Below the pieces are notes generated by a model that had not been told where the DNA came from, did not search any database, and was given only the letters and a program-made list of their open reading frames with translations. A stretch of DNA of 64,000 nt from Actinoplanes aureus (lineage in GTDB: Bacteria; Actinomycetota; Actinomycetes; Mycobacteriales; Micromonosporaceae): the NCBI RefSeq assembly GCF_015704865.1, contig NZ_JADQTO010000022.1, positions 1 through 64,000 of the forward strand, written 5' to 3'. Below are positions 17,527 through 26,878 of this stretch, one piece after another. Position numbers and translations under genes: made by a program. The first letter of the stretch is position 1, and each line of letters starts with the position of its first letter.

Positions 17527-17841
17527 TCATCTGTCCGGGTGCCACCAAGCGGCGGGAAACCACCACTCACCGGCGCTGGTCGGCACCCGGTCCGGTTGGT
17601 CGCCGGGGCCGATCGCGGCCAGATTGTCGGCAATCTCTTCCCACAGCGCCGCCACGCTGGGCCACAGCGGCTTGCCCCAGCCGCCGTACGCGCCCTGCCG
17701 CATCACGCAACCATGTTGCTCACCGGCCCAGCAGTCGACGAACCATGCGGGAGGCCCTGAGCCGGGGTGCCGTCCGCGATTCACGGGAAGGTGATGCGGA
17801 GCCGCCTGCTGCCGAGCCCGGGACCGCCCGCCTTCGTGCAT
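17527..17841 (-). pseudogene. Fragment of an unrecognised protein, probably truncated
   Basis: The minus strand encodes up to 104 aa. The last 70 residues (from GPPAWFVDCWAGEQHGC to FPAAWWHPDR) look like real protein, rich in Trp and conserved-looking glycines, with high third-position GC. The first 30 residues look random. The family was not recognised. A remnant of a small immunity- or knot-like protein is one guess, not supported further. Confidence 0.3.
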
Positions 17842-17854
17842 GGGTTCCCTTCAG

Positions 17855-20230
17855 TCACGGGTGTGGTGCTGCGGACGCCGGTTCGGTGTGCAGCAAGGCA
17901 CGGGTCTGTGAATGACGCGGCCGGTTTAGCAGGTCGGCGGCGGGCCCCTGTTCGACGATGTGTCCGTCGTCGAGCACGACGATGTGATCGGCTGCCCTGG
18001 TGACGACGTCACGGTCATGGCTGATGACGATGACCGCGACATCGAGGCCGCGGCGCAGGTCGTCGAGCAGGTCGAGGACGCGGTGCTGGGTGATGCCGTC
18101 GAGGCCGGCGGTGATCTCGTCGCAGATCAGCAGGCGTGGGCCGGTGATGAGCGCGCGGGCCAGCGCGGCGCGGTGCAATTCGCCGCCAGAGAGCCGGTCC
18201 GGGCGGTGGCTGGCGATGCCTTCGGTGAGTCCGACGCGTTCGATCAGATCGAGGGCAGCGCGTCGGGCGGCGTCGGGGCTCGCGTCCGTCAGGCGTTGCG
18301 CGGCCCGAAGGATCTGGTCGAGGACGGGCCGGTACGGGTTGAAGCTGGCTCGGGCGTCCTGGAAGACGTACTGCACGGCGGCGAGTTGATGACGGTGGCG
18401 CCGGTCCAGCCGCGGGTGCAGTGGCTGGTCGTCCAGGGTCACTGTGCCGCCGTGGGCGGTGTGCAGGCCGGCGATGCAGCGGGCGAGGGTGGTCTTTCCG
18501 CTGCCGGACCGGCCGACGACGGCGAGGCTCTGACCGGCAGGGACGGTGAGATCGAGGTGGTGCAGGACTGTCCGGGTGCGGTCGTTGTCGCGGTGAGCTG
18601 CAGAGAGCCCGGCGATTCGCAGCAGCGGTGGGCCGCCGGTGGCGGCGGTGCGGGCAGGAGCCGGGGGCGTGGTTGTCAGGGCTTGGGTGTGCTGGTGCCG
18701 GGGTGTAGCGAGCACCTCGGTCGCCGGGCCGTGTTCGATGGTGTTTCCGTCCTGCAGGACCAGGACGTCATCGGCGATGGAGCGTACGAGTTCGAGGTCG
18801 TGGCTGAGCAACACGACAGCGATGCCGTCGTGGGCCAGCCGGCCTAGTTCGTCCGCGACGTCGTTGCGGGTGATGGCGTCCTGTCCGGTGGTGGGTTCGT
18901 CGGCGATGAGCAGGACGGCCCGGCACAACAGGGCGTGGGCGATGACGAGCCGTTGTTGCTGGCCGCCGGAGAGCTGGTGCGGGAAGCGGCGCAGGAACGC
19001 CCGGTCGCTGGGCAGGCTGACGCGGGTCAGCACCTCGGTGACCGCCTGCCGGCGGGCGCGGCGGTCGCTACCGGCACTGTGTCGGCGAGTGAGTTCCTTC
19101 AGGACGGCGCCGATGCGGCGTACCGGGTTCAGTGCGGCCGACGGTTGCTGGGGAACGTAGCCGACGGTGCCGGGTGGTGCTGGTGTGCCTTCGCTGACGA
19201 TGTGGCCGGCTACGGAGATGTCGCCGCTCCAGGTGATCCCGGGCGTTGTTTCGCCGAGCAGGGTTCGTCCGAGGGTGCTCTTGCCGCTGCCGGAGCGGCC
19301 GACGATCGCGAGCAGCTGCCCGGCGGCCACCTCGAGATTCACCCCGGTGAGAACGGCACGGTCGCCGGCGGTTGCGGAAACGTTCGCCACCTGGGCGACG
19401 GCTCCAGTAGAGGCTGATTGGGGTCTGGCCGGTGCGGGCGGCGCCGTTGACACCGGTTTCCGGGTCAGCATCCGGTCGGTGACCAGGTTGAACCCGACGG
19501 CCAAGGCGATGATGAGTACGGCTGGGACGACGACCGACCAGGGTTGCAGGAACAGTCCGGTGCGGTTGCGGTCGACCATGACGGCCCAGTCGGCGGCGTC
19601 GGGTGCGACGCCGATGCCCAGGAAGCTGGCGGTGGCGACCAGGTAGACGGCGCCGATGAACCGGACTCCGGCGTCGGCGAGCAAAACGCGGCGGATGCCG
19701 TAGCCGACGTAGCCGATCGCGCGGCGACTCCAGGTCTCGCGGTGCAGGCGCATCGCTTCCATGGCGGGCCCGTGGGCCAGCGGGAGGGCGGCGGCTCGGG
19801 TGATCCGGGCGATCTCCGGTGCGGCGATCAGGGCGACGACGCCGATCAGGGTGGCCGGGCCGGGTGGCGCGGTGGCGGCCAGCAAGATGAACAGCAGCAG
19901 CGACGGTACGGCCAGGACGAGGTCGAGAGGCCGCATGAGGAGTTCGTCGAGCCAGCGGCGGCGGCTGGTCGAGGCGAGCATTCCGACCGGTACGCCGACC
20001 AGGTAGGCCAGGAGTGTGGCGGTGACCGCGACGAGCACGATGGACCGGCCGCCGAGCAGCACCTGGTGCACGACGTCGCGGCCGACGAAGTCGGTGCCCA
20101 GCAACCCGTCGGTGGTGAACGGCGCTCCACGCACGTTCGGAGAACCGGCGAAGACCGGGCCGAGCACGGCGAGCAACAGCGGCACGGTGAGCAACAAGGC
20201 GCCGAGGACGGTGCGGGCGGGCCGGTTCAT
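17855..20230 (-). CDS. Fused peptide/nickel-type ABC importer: DppC permease with two ATPase domains
   Basis: This 791-aa protein joins three normally separate subunits of a peptide/opine/nickel ABC importer. Residues about 1-275 are the DppC-like permease (GTDFVGRDVVHQVLLGGRSI, EAA-type loop EAMRLHRETW). About 295-530 is the first ATPase (Walker A GRSGSGKST, signature LSGGQQQR, Walker B LLIADEPTTGQD). About 545-785 is the second ATPase (GRSGSGKTT, LSGGELHR, LLICDEITAGLD). Both ATPases keep their catalytic glutamate. The ATG at 20230 overlaps the dppB-like stop by four bases. It is the last gene of the nine-gene operon and would power uptake of the compound the operon makes, or of its metal complex. 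Confidence 0.9.
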   Translation of the reverse strand: MNRPARTVLGALLLTVPLLLAVLGPVFAGSPNVRGAPFTTDGLLGTDFVGRDVVHQVLLGGRSIVLVAVTATLLAYLVGVPVGMLASTSRRRWLDELLMRPLDLVLAVPSLLLFILLAATAPPGPATLIGVVALIAAPEIARITRAAALPLAHGPAMEAMRLHRETWSRRAIGYVGYGIRRVLLADAGVRFIGAVYLVATASFLGIGVAPDAADWAVMVDRNRTGLFLQPWSVVVPAVLIIALAVGFNLVTDRMLTRKPVSTAPPAPARPQSASTGAVAQVANVSATAGDRAVLTGVNLEVAAGQLLAIVGRSGSGKSTLGRTLLGETTPGITWSGDISVAGHIVSEGTPAPPGTVGYVPQQPSAALNPVRRIGAVLKELTRRHSAGSDRRARRQAVTEVLTRVSLPSDRAFLRRFPHQLSGGQQQRLVIAHALLCRAVLLIADEPTTGQDAITRNDVADELGRLAHDGIAVVLLSHDLELVRSIADDVLVLQDGNTIEHGPATEVLATPRHQHTQALTTTPPAPARTAATGGPPLLRIAGLSAAHRDNDRTRTVLHHLDLTVPAGQSLAVVGRSGSGKTTLARCIAGLHTAHGGTVTLDDQPLHPRLDRRHRHQLAAVQYVFQDARASFNPYRPVLDQILRAAQRLTDASPDAARRAALDLIERVGLTEGIASHRPDRLSGGELHRAALARALITGPRLLICDEITAGLDGITQHRVLDLLDDLRRGLDVAVIVISHDRDVVTRAADHIVVLDDGHIVEQGPAADLLNRPRHSQTRALLHTEPASAAPHP

Positions 20231-21171
20231 CGGGCGGCTCCGGTGCGGGGGGCGAGTCGGAAGGCGATCAGGTCGGCGCCGAGATTGACGGTGACCGTGA
20301 TGACCGCGATCAACACGCACAGCGCTTGGATGGTGGGTACGTCGCGGGTCGCGACGGCGTCGACCAGGGCGGTGCCGAGGCCGGGGATGACGAAGACCGC
20401 CTCGACGACGATGACCCCGCCGAGCAGCCAGTCGGTGGTCCGGGCGAGCTGCTGCACGACCGGGGCCAGGGCGTTGGGCAGGGCGTGGCCGAGCCACAGC
20501 CGGGGGCCGCCGATGCCGAGCCGGGCGGCGTGACGCACATACTCCGAGTTCAGGGCTTCCAGCATGCCGGCGCGGGTGAGCCGGCTGATGGTGCAGATGG
20601 GGCGGGCAAGCAGGACCAGCAACGGCAGCACCAGGACAGCCGGCCGGCTGATCAGGTCGGTGCCGAACGCGGTGGGCGGCAACCAGCCCAATTGGACACC
20701 GAACACGGCGATCAGCAGGACCGCCAGGGCGAACTCCGGTACCGCGTACAGGGCGACCGCGACGGTGGACAGCGTCCGGTCGAGCAGCCCGCCTTCCCGG
20801 CGGGCCGCCAGCATGCCGACGGTCACGGCCAGCGGCACCAGGAGGCTGAGGGTGAGCACGGCGAGCAGCAGTGTGGCGCCGGCGCTCGCGGCGAGCCGTT
20901 CGGTGATCGGCTGCTGCGAGACCAGTGAGACGCCGAGGTCGCCGTGCAGCAGGTCACCCAGCCAGTGCAGGTAGCGCTGCACGGCGGGCTGGTCCAGGTC
21001 GAGCTGGGCGCGGATCGCGGCGATGCGGGCCGGGTCGGGCTGGTCGCCGGCGATCACCACGGCCGCGTCACCGGGCAGGACCTCGGTGAGCACGAAGACG
21101 ATGGTGGCGATGCCGGCGACCTGCCCGAGCCCGAGCAGCAGCCGCTGGGCGGCGTAGCGCGGCAGGCTCAA
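20227..21171 (-). CDS. DppB/NikB-like ABC transporter permease
   Basis: This 314-aa permease has about six spans, starts RYAAQRLLLGLGQVAGIATIVFVLTEVLPGD and ends with the EAA-loop region (NSEYVRHAARLGIGG). These are typical of the first permease of peptide/nickel importers. The likely start is a TTG at 21171, which overlaps the binding-protein stop as TTGA. Its own stop overlaps the next gene by ATGA. It would pair with the permease domain of the fusion protein downstream. Confidence 0.87.
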   Translation of the reverse strand: MSLPRYAAQRLLLGLGQVAGIATIVFVLTEVLPGDAAVVIAGDQPDPARIAAIRAQLDLDQPAVQRYLHWLGDLLHGDLGVSLVSQQPITERLAASAGATLLLAVLTLSLLVPLAVTVGMLAARREGGLLDRTLSTVAVALYAVPEFALAVLLIAVFGVQLGWLPPTAFGTDLISRPAVLVLPLLVLLARPICTISRLTRAGMLEALNSEYVRHAARLGIGGPRLWLGHALPNALAPVVQQLARTTDWLLGGVIVVEAVFVIPGLGTALVDAVATRDVPTIQALCVLIAVITVTVNLGADLIAFRLAPRTGAAR

Positions 21172-22730
21172 CCCAGCCAGACCTTGTCGAAGCGGGCCCA
21201 GTCGAGGGTGTTGGCGGGGGCATCGGCGGAGATGCCGCCGACCTGCGGCCGGGCGGCGACGAGGAAGTCGGCGAATCCCCAGATCAAGAACCCGCCTTCG
21301 GCGTGCAGCTGGCGCTGCATGTCGCCGTACGCCTGCTTGCGGGCTTGATCGTCGTTGCTGGAGATGGCCTTGTTGTAGAGGGCGTCGAAGTCGGGGCGCG
21401 CCCATCGGGTGGCGTTGGTGGTGGAGCCGGTCAGCAGCCGCTGGGAGATGTGGGTCTCGATCGGCATCGCGCCGGACCGGTAGGACGCCAGTACCCCGGA
21501 GGTGAGGATGTCCTTCCAGTAGGTGTCCTTGTTGCCGAGCCTGGTCTCGATGACCAGACCGGCCTGGCCGGCCTGTTCGGTGAAGACGCTGGCGGCTTCG
21601 ACGAACCCGCTGGCGACCGGCGCGGTGTCGAGGGTGATCCGCAGACCTCTGGCGCCGGCCTTGTCGATGAGGGACTTGGCGCGGTCGAGGTCGCGGGTGC
21701 GCTGGGCGATGTCGCCGGCGTAGTGCTGATAGCCCTTGCCGAACAGGTCGTTGCCCACTTGACCGCTGCCGGCCAGGACGGTGTCGACGAGTTGCTGCCG
21801 GTCGGTGAGCAGGAACATGGCCTCGCGCAGGTCCCGATTGTCGAACGGCGGCCGGTCGACCTTCATGGCGAACGACTGCATGGTGCTGTTCGGCATCCGG
21901 GTGACTGTGATCCGGTTGTCGCGCTCATAGGTGCGGGCGGTGGTCGGGGTGATGTCGTGGGCGTAGTCGACCTGCCCGGCGAGCAGTGCGTTGACCCGGG
22001 CGGACTCCTCGTTGCTGATCAGATATTCCAGCTCGTCGAGGTAGGCGGCGCCGTCCCAATAGCCGTCGTAGCGTTTGAGCAGCAGCGACCGGCCCGGTTG
22101 CCACGAGCCGAAGGTGAACGGCCCTGATCCGATCGGCTTCTCGAAGGCGGTCGCGCCTTCCGGGACGATGTAGGCGCCGAACGCGGCGAGCACGTTGGGG
22201 AAGTCAGCGAACGGCCGTTTGAGCGCGAGTTCGACGGTACGGTCGTCGACGGCCCGGCTGTTTCGCAGGTCGATCATGTCGAGACTGGCCTTGGCGCGGA
22301 ACGCCTTCGCCGGATCGGTGATCCGCGTGTAGCTGTAGAGCACGTCGGCGGCCCGGACTGGTTTGCCGTCGTGGAAGGTGGCCTGCCGTAGCCGGATCGT
22401 CCAGCGGGTGAGGTCGGCGTTGGGTTCCCAGCTTTCAGCGAGGCGGGGCTGGATGGACACGTCGGGGCCATAGTCCGCGAGTTTGTCGAACAACGCCTTG
22501 GCGCGGGACGCCTCGTTGAACAGGTTCGCCAGATGCGGATCGAGGGTCTCGTTGACACCGCCGCCGGCGAACGCGGCCCGCAGTCGACCACCACGGCGGG
22601 GTTGGCCCGCGGTCGTGGTCGCCGGCTTCGATTCGGCGCCGCATCCGGTCAGCAGGACGGCGGAGAAGGCTGCGGCGCCGCCGAGCAGCCCGCGGCGACT
22701 CAGCGGGGTAGTGATGGAGTCGAGCATCAT
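21168..22730 (-). CDS. Family 5 extracellular solute-binding lipoprotein of the ABC importer
   Basis: This is a 520-aa binding protein. The N-terminus has RRGLLGG followed by a hydrophobic stretch and lipobox LLTGC, so it is a lipoprotein, possibly Tat-exported. The SBP_bac_5 body shows NETLDPHLANLFNEASRAKALFDKL, SWEPNADLTRWTIRLRQATFHDGKPVRAADV and GSGPFTFGSW. The family binds oligopeptides, nickel chelates, opines and metallophores. Two ATGs (22730, 22727) follow GGAAGGA. It begins 29 bp after the methyltransferase gene. Confidence 0.9.
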   Translation of the reverse strand: MMLDSITTPLSRRGLLGGAAAFSAVLLTGCGAESKPATTTAGQPRRGGRLRAAFAGGGVNETLDPHLANLFNEASRAKALFDKLADYGPDVSIQPRLAESWEPNADLTRWTIRLRQATFHDGKPVRAADVLYSYTRITDPAKAFRAKASLDMIDLRNSRAVDDRTVELALKRPFADFPNVLAAFGAYIVPEGATAFEKPIGSGPFTFGSWQPGRSLLLKRYDGYWDGAAYLDELEYLISNEESARVNALLAGQVDYAHDITPTTARTYERDNRITVTRMPNSTMQSFAMKVDRPPFDNRDLREAMFLLTDRQQLVDTVLAGSGQVGNDLFGKGYQHYAGDIAQRTRDLDRAKSLIDKAGARGLRITLDTAPVASGFVEAASVFTEQAGQAGLVIETRLGNKDTYWKDILTSGVLASYRSGAMPIETHISQRLLTGSTTNATRWARPDFDALYNKAISSNDDQARKQAYGDMQRQLHAEGGFLIWGFADFLVAARPQVGGISADAPANTLDWARFDKVWLG

Positions 22731-22759
22731 GTGGTCCTTCCGGAAGGATGCAGAGGGGA

Positions 22760-23563
22760 TCAGGCCGCGTCGTTGCGGCGGCGGGCGACCACGTGCAGGC
22801 GGTCGCCGGACAGAGCAGTCGACAGGTCGGTGTCCGGGTTCCATGGCGGGTCCGTGCGTGGTCCGGGGGCGTCGAACAGGGCGAGCACGTCGAACCCCGC
22901 TGTCTCCAGTAAGTGCCGCAGCTCGGCAGGAAACAGCAGTCGCCAGGCAGAGATCTGTACCAGCGGCTCAGGACCGTCAGGCCAGGTCCAGACTCGTTCG
23001 CGGCGCAGCAGTTGCGCGGCGTGGTCGATCCACAGCCGGGTCCGTGACTTGTAGGCAATCCCGCGCCAGGTGACGGACCGGGTACGGGTGCCGTCGAGCA
23101 GTTCGGTGTTGCCGAGAAAGAACGCGCCGTTGCGCATCTCCGCCAGGAGTAGCCCGCCGGGCCGCACCTGCCGGTGGCAACGGTGCAGGAATCCGGTGAT
23201 CTCGGCGGAGGTGTGGCAGTAGAGCATCGCACTGTCCAGGCACGTCACCACGTCGAAACGGTCGGGCAGGTCGAAGGTGCGCATGTCGGCGTGCAGGAAC
23301 CGCACCCCCGGGTGCCGATGCCGGGCGTAGGCGAGCATCGGCTGCGAGGTGTCCAGCCCGGTGACGGTGTATCCGTGGGAGTGGAGGTATCCGGCGTCGC
23401 GGCCGGTGCCGCAGCCCACGTCCAGCAGCCGTATCGGTCGCGTGGCCCGGTCGGCGAAGCGGCGTACGAGGTCGTCGACGAACCGGGCCGCGACATGGTC
23501 CGGGTCGGGGAACTGCTGCTCGTACAGGTGCGGGTTGTCAGTGAGCAGGTTGCGCTCGTTCAT
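22760..23563 (-). CDS. Class I SAM-dependent methyltransferase
   Basis: This 267-aa enzyme has the Rossmann motif I (IRLLDVGCGTGRDAGYLHSHG), motif II acidic residue in TGLDTSQPML, and LHADMRTFDL. The C-terminal part (WRLLFPAELRHLLETAGFDVLALF) is typical of small-molecule methyltransferases. The start ATG at 23563 overlaps the MFS stop by four bases, so the two are coupled. It probably N- or O-methylates the product of the operon; this is inference from position. Confidence 0.87.
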   Translation of the reverse strand: MNERNLLTDNPHLYEQQFPDPDHVAARFVDDLVRRFADRATRPIRLLDVGCGTGRDAGYLHSHGYTVTGLDTSQPMLAYARHRHPGVRFLHADMRTFDLPDRFDVVTCLDSAMLYCHTSAEITGFLHRCHRQVRPGGLLLAEMRNGAFFLGNTELLDGTRTRSVTWRGIAYKSRTRLWIDHAAQLLRRERVWTWPDGPEPLVQISAWRLLFPAELRHLLETAGFDVLALFDAPGPRTDPPWNPDTDLSTALSGDRLHVVARRRNDAA

Positions 23564-24798
23564 GATCCATCCGTGGCGAAAGCAGAGGGGGTGAGCTTGC
23601 GGGCCCTGCGCAGCAGCCACACGGCGGCGGCACTGCCGATGCCGACAGCGGCGGTGAGCAGCCATGCCGTGGCGGGCACGCCGCCGTCGGCAGTGGTGTC
23701 AACCGTCGCGCCGATGACCGTGGTGCAGGCGGCCGCCGCGAGGCCGGACACCAGATAGAACAGACCGAAGTAGGTGCCGGTGAGACCGCTGGGCGCGAAC
23801 GCCGGAATGAGTTCCAGCACGAACGGCTGGGCGATCATCACCCCTGCGGCCAGCAGGACCGCAGCGCCGAGCACCGGCACTAGGCGCGGCACCGGCCCCG
23901 CATCGCGGACGTCGAGCAGCGGCAGCAGGAACCCGGCCCCCATCACGGCGAACCCGACCAGGATGCACCGGCCCCGGTCCCAGCGGGCCTGCAACCACCG
24001 TGTCACCGGAACCTGCAGGGGCAGTGTGGCGAGCGTCGACACCACGAACAGGGCGGCAACCGCAACGGGCAGCCCGGTCACGTGCTCAGCCTGCACGGGC
24101 AGCACCAGGTACAGCTGGGTCTGCAGGGCGAACATGCCGGCCGACGCCATGCTGAAGGCGAGGAATCGGCGGTCTGTGAGGCAGGTGCGCCAGTCGCCGA
24201 GCACCGTGGCCCCGCTGGACACGACCCGCTGAACGGGAAGCCATATCGCCTGCGCCACAGTCAGTACCGCGAACACCGCGGCGGCGGCCATCGCGCTGGT
24301 ACGGAAGTCGACGAGCAACAGCGCGCTGCCCAGCAGCGGGCCCAGCAGGGCACCCGCGTTGGCGAACACGTTGAACAGGGCGAACGCTTCCGCACGCCGG
24401 TCTTCGGCGGCCTGTGCGACATAGCTGCGTACGGCCGGGTTGAACAGCGCGCCGGCCAGCCCGGTCAACACCGACGCGGTCAACAGCAGCGGCAGGGCGG
24501 TGCCGAAGGCGAACAGGGCGAACCCGACGCTGCGCAGCGCGCAGCCGGCAATGATGACGCCACGAGCGCCGAGCCGGTCCGAGGCCGACCCGCCGAGCAG
24601 GAACAGGCCCTGCTGACTGAGGTTGCGTACGCCCAGCACGACACCGATCAGCGCCACCGACAGCCCGACATCGTCGGCGAGATACCCAGCGAGGTACGGC
24701 AGGAGCAGGTAGAAGCCGAGGTTCACACCGAACTGGTTGATCACCAGCAGTCGGATCGGCAGCGGGAAGCTGCGCAGCGCAGCCCACGTGGAGGTCAT
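23560..24798 (-). CDS. MFS transporter (putative exporter)
   Basis: This 412-aa protein has 12 predicted spans and MFS loop motifs, for example GGSASDRLGARG between spans 2 and 3. Its layout matches drug/siderophore exporters of the MFS. Both ends overlap the neighbouring genes by ATGA. In this operon it is likely to export the molecule made by the ligase, PLP enzyme and epimerase, while the ABC system imports it back. Confidence 0.87.
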   Translation of the reverse strand: MTSTWAALRSFPLPIRLLVINQFGVNLGFYLLLPYLAGYLADDVGLSVALIGVVLGVRNLSQQGLFLLGGSASDRLGARGVIIAGCALRSVGFALFAFGTALPLLLTASVLTGLAGALFNPAVRSYVAQAAEDRRAEAFALFNVFANAGALLGPLLGSALLLVDFRTSAMAAAAVFAVLTVAQAIWLPVQRVVSSGATVLGDWRTCLTDRRFLAFSMASAGMFALQTQLYLVLPVQAEHVTGLPVAVAALFVVSTLATLPLQVPVTRWLQARWDRGRCILVGFAVMGAGFLLPLLDVRDAGPVPRLVPVLGAAVLLAAGVMIAQPFVLELIPAFAPSGLTGTYFGLFYLVSGLAAAACTTVIGATVDTTADGGVPATAWLLTAAVGIGSAAAVWLLRRARKLTPSAFATDGS

Positions 24799-25817
24799 CG
24801 GGCCGGCCGTACGCCCAGGCCCGGCTCGCCGCTCAGGCGAAGGATCCCGTCGTGGCCGCCGACGCCGGTCCACGGATCGTCACGTAGCAGCAGGTGGCCG
24901 TCGAGATCGACCCATCGTGCCCGGCCGGCGAGGTGCACGGCCGGGGCGATGCCGAGCGAACTGGCGACCAGACAGCCCAGCATGACGTCCATGTCATGCT
25001 CGTGTGCCGTGTCGATGATCCGCGTTGCGGCACCGATGCCACCGCATTTGGCCAGCTTGATGTTGACACCCGCGGCGGCGCCGGCCAGGGCGTGCACGTG
25101 GGCGACGGTGGCGGCGTCCTCGTCGGCGATGACGGGGATCTCGGTGCGGGCGCTGATCCAGGCCAGCCGTTGCGGGGTGCCGGGGGCGATAGGCTGCTCG
25201 ACCGCGTCCACGCCGTGCCGGCTCAGCTGTTCTAGTAGCCGGACAGTCTGCTCCGGCGTCCAGGCACCGTTGGGATCCAACAGCAGCCGGGCCTGCGGCG
25301 CAGCCTGCCGCACGGCGGCCACCCGGGCCAGGTCGGCATCATCACCGGCCTTCACCTTGATCACCTGGAAGCCGCGGCGAGCCAACGCCCGGGCTGTGTC
25401 CGCGGCGTGCGCCGGCGCCGTCAAGCCGATCGTGTACGCGGTCGGCGTCGCAGACGGGGCAGGCAGGCCGAGCAGTTGATGGGCCGGAGCCCGGTCGCGG
25501 CGGCCGATCAGATCGTGGGCGGCGGCGTCCACAGCGGCGAGCACCCCCGCCGGTAGTTGGCCGGCCAGTTCGGGTAGATCGGTGAGCAGTGCCTCCGGCG
25601 TGTCGTAGCCGGACAGCCGCGGCTGCAGCCCGGTCAGCAACTGTTCGATGGCGTCCAGGTCCAAGCCGTAGTAGACGCTGGTGACGACCTCCCCGTACCC
25701 GGTGACGCCGTCGTGGGACAGGTCCACCTGCACGGCGTCACGGGCGTGCATCGTGGAGCGGGAGATCCGCAGCGGTTCTCGCAGCGTCAGCCGGTAGCTG
25801 TGCCAGGTGAGTTTCAC
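24795..25817 (-). CDS. Enolase-superfamily dipeptide epimerase (L-Ala-D/L-Glu epimerase-like)
   Basis: This 340-aa protein belongs to the muconate-lactonizing subgroup of the enolase superfamily. The acid/base lysine pair appears as KVKAG; the metal ligands lie in LLDPNGAW (Asp), AVEQPI (Glu) and IADEDA (Asp); the opposite-face lysine is in NIKLAKCGG. This is the layout of dipeptide epimerases, which invert the alpha-carbon of one residue in a dipeptide. It starts at a GTG (25817) overlapping the PLP-enzyme stop. An ATP-grasp ligase in the same operon would supply the dipeptide-like substrate. Confidence 0.87.
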   Translation of the reverse strand: MKLTWHSYRLTLREPLRISRSTMHARDAVQVDLSHDGVTGYGEVVTSVYYGLDLDAIEQLLTGLQPRLSGYDTPEALLTDLPELAGQLPAGVLAAVDAAAHDLIGRRDRAPAHQLLGLPAPSATPTAYTIGLTAPAHAADTARALARRGFQVIKVKAGDDADLARVAAVRQAAPQARLLLDPNGAWTPEQTVRLLEQLSRHGVDAVEQPIAPGTPQRLAWISARTEIPVIADEDAATVAHVHALAGAAAGVNIKLAKCGGIGAATRIIDTAHEHDMDVMLGCLVASSLGIAPAVHLAGRARWVDLDGHLLLRDDPWTGVGGHDGILRLSGEPGLGVRPAR

Positions 25818-26878
25818 GCCGCCACCGCCACCGGGTCGAGCACTGTGCGGCAGCGGCTCCACCGGGTCACCTCGACCGCGTACGGGTGCGGAATCTCGAT
25901 CGGATGCGCCGGCGCCGGCGCCAGCAGGCCATGCGCGGCGCAATACGCGTCGTCGAAGATCGAGTCCAGGTAGCGGTGCGGCCCGTCCGGGAAGACCGTC
26001 ACCACCCGGACGCCGGATTCCATCCGGCTGATCCACGCGGCTACCCGGGCCACCGCACCGGTGCTCCATCCGCCGGTGACGAACGCGGTGCGGGCCAGGC
26101 GGCGGCAGCTGTCGACCGCCTCCACCGGGCCGATCCAATGCACCTCGTCGAAGGCCCGGTAGTCGACGTTGCGGGGATAGATGCTGCTGCCCAGCCCGCG
26201 CATCAACCGCGGCCGCGCTGGCTGGCCGAAGATCGTCGAGCCGACGGTGTCGACGCCGACCAGCCGCAGCCCGGGCCAGTGCCGGCGCAACTCGCGTGCC
26301 AGCCCGGCGCTGTGCCCGCCGGTGCCGACGCTGCACACCAGCACATCCGCGACATCCAACTGAGTCACCAGCTCGTCGGCGAGCGCGCGATAGCCGGTGA
26401 CGTTGTCAGGATTGTGGTACTGGTCCGGCCAGAAGGCGCCCGGAAGCCGATCGAGAAGCTGGTGCAGCCGGTCCAGGCGTGCCTGTTGCCAGCCGCCCAC
26501 CGGATGCGGTTGGTCGACAACCTCGACCGTGGTTCCGTAGGCGGTGAGCAGCGTACGCATCGATCGGTCGATGTCGCGGTCGACGACGAGCACGACCGGA
26601 TGGCCGAGCGCCTGGCCGGCGAAGGCCAGCCCGACGCCGAGGGTGCCACTGGTCGACTCCACCACCGTGGCACCCGGCCGTAGCTCACCGCGCTGTCGCG
26701 CCGCCTGCAGCATCGCGACGGCGGCCCGCGCCTTCATCCCGCCCGGACTCAGGTACTCCAGTTTGGCGTGAAAGCCGTTGTGGGAGAACGGCATCGGCGC
26801 GTCCACGAATGCCACCGGCGTCTGCCCCAGCAGCCGCAGCAGGTGAGGGGCGCCGCCGGCAGGTGCGGTGGTCAGCAC
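25814..26878 (-). CDS. PLP-dependent cysteine synthase/SbnA-like enzyme
   Basis: This 354-aa fold type II PLP enzyme shows the lysine in KLEYLSPGGMKARAAV, the substrate loop ESTSGTLGVGLA and the phosphate-binding glycine loop SVGTGGHSAG. The closest recognisable groups are cysteine synthase and SbnA, the latter making N-(1-amino-1-carboxy-2-ethyl)-glutamate on the way to 2,3-diaminopropionate in staphyloferrin B synthesis. No SbnB-like partner lies beside it. The GTG start at 26878 overlaps the DUF364 gene by seven bases. It may build an unusual amino acid for ligation. Confidence 0.85.
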   Translation of the reverse strand: MLTTAPAGGAPHLLRLLGQTPVAFVDAPMPFSHNGFHAKLEYLSPGGMKARAAVAMLQAARQRGELRPGATVVESTSGTLGVGLAFAGQALGHPVVLVVDRDIDRSMRTLLTAYGTTVEVVDQPHPVGGWQQARLDRLHQLLDRLPGAFWPDQYHNPDNVTGYRALADELVTQLDVADVLVCSVGTGGHSAGLARELRRHWPGLRLVGVDTVGSTIFGQPARPRLMRGLGSSIYPRNVDYRAFDEVHWIGPVEAVDSCRRLARTAFVTGGWSTGAVARVAAWISRMESGVRVVTVFPDGPHRYLDSIFDDAYCAAHGLLAPAPAHPIEIPHPYAVEVTRWSRCRTVLDPVAVAA

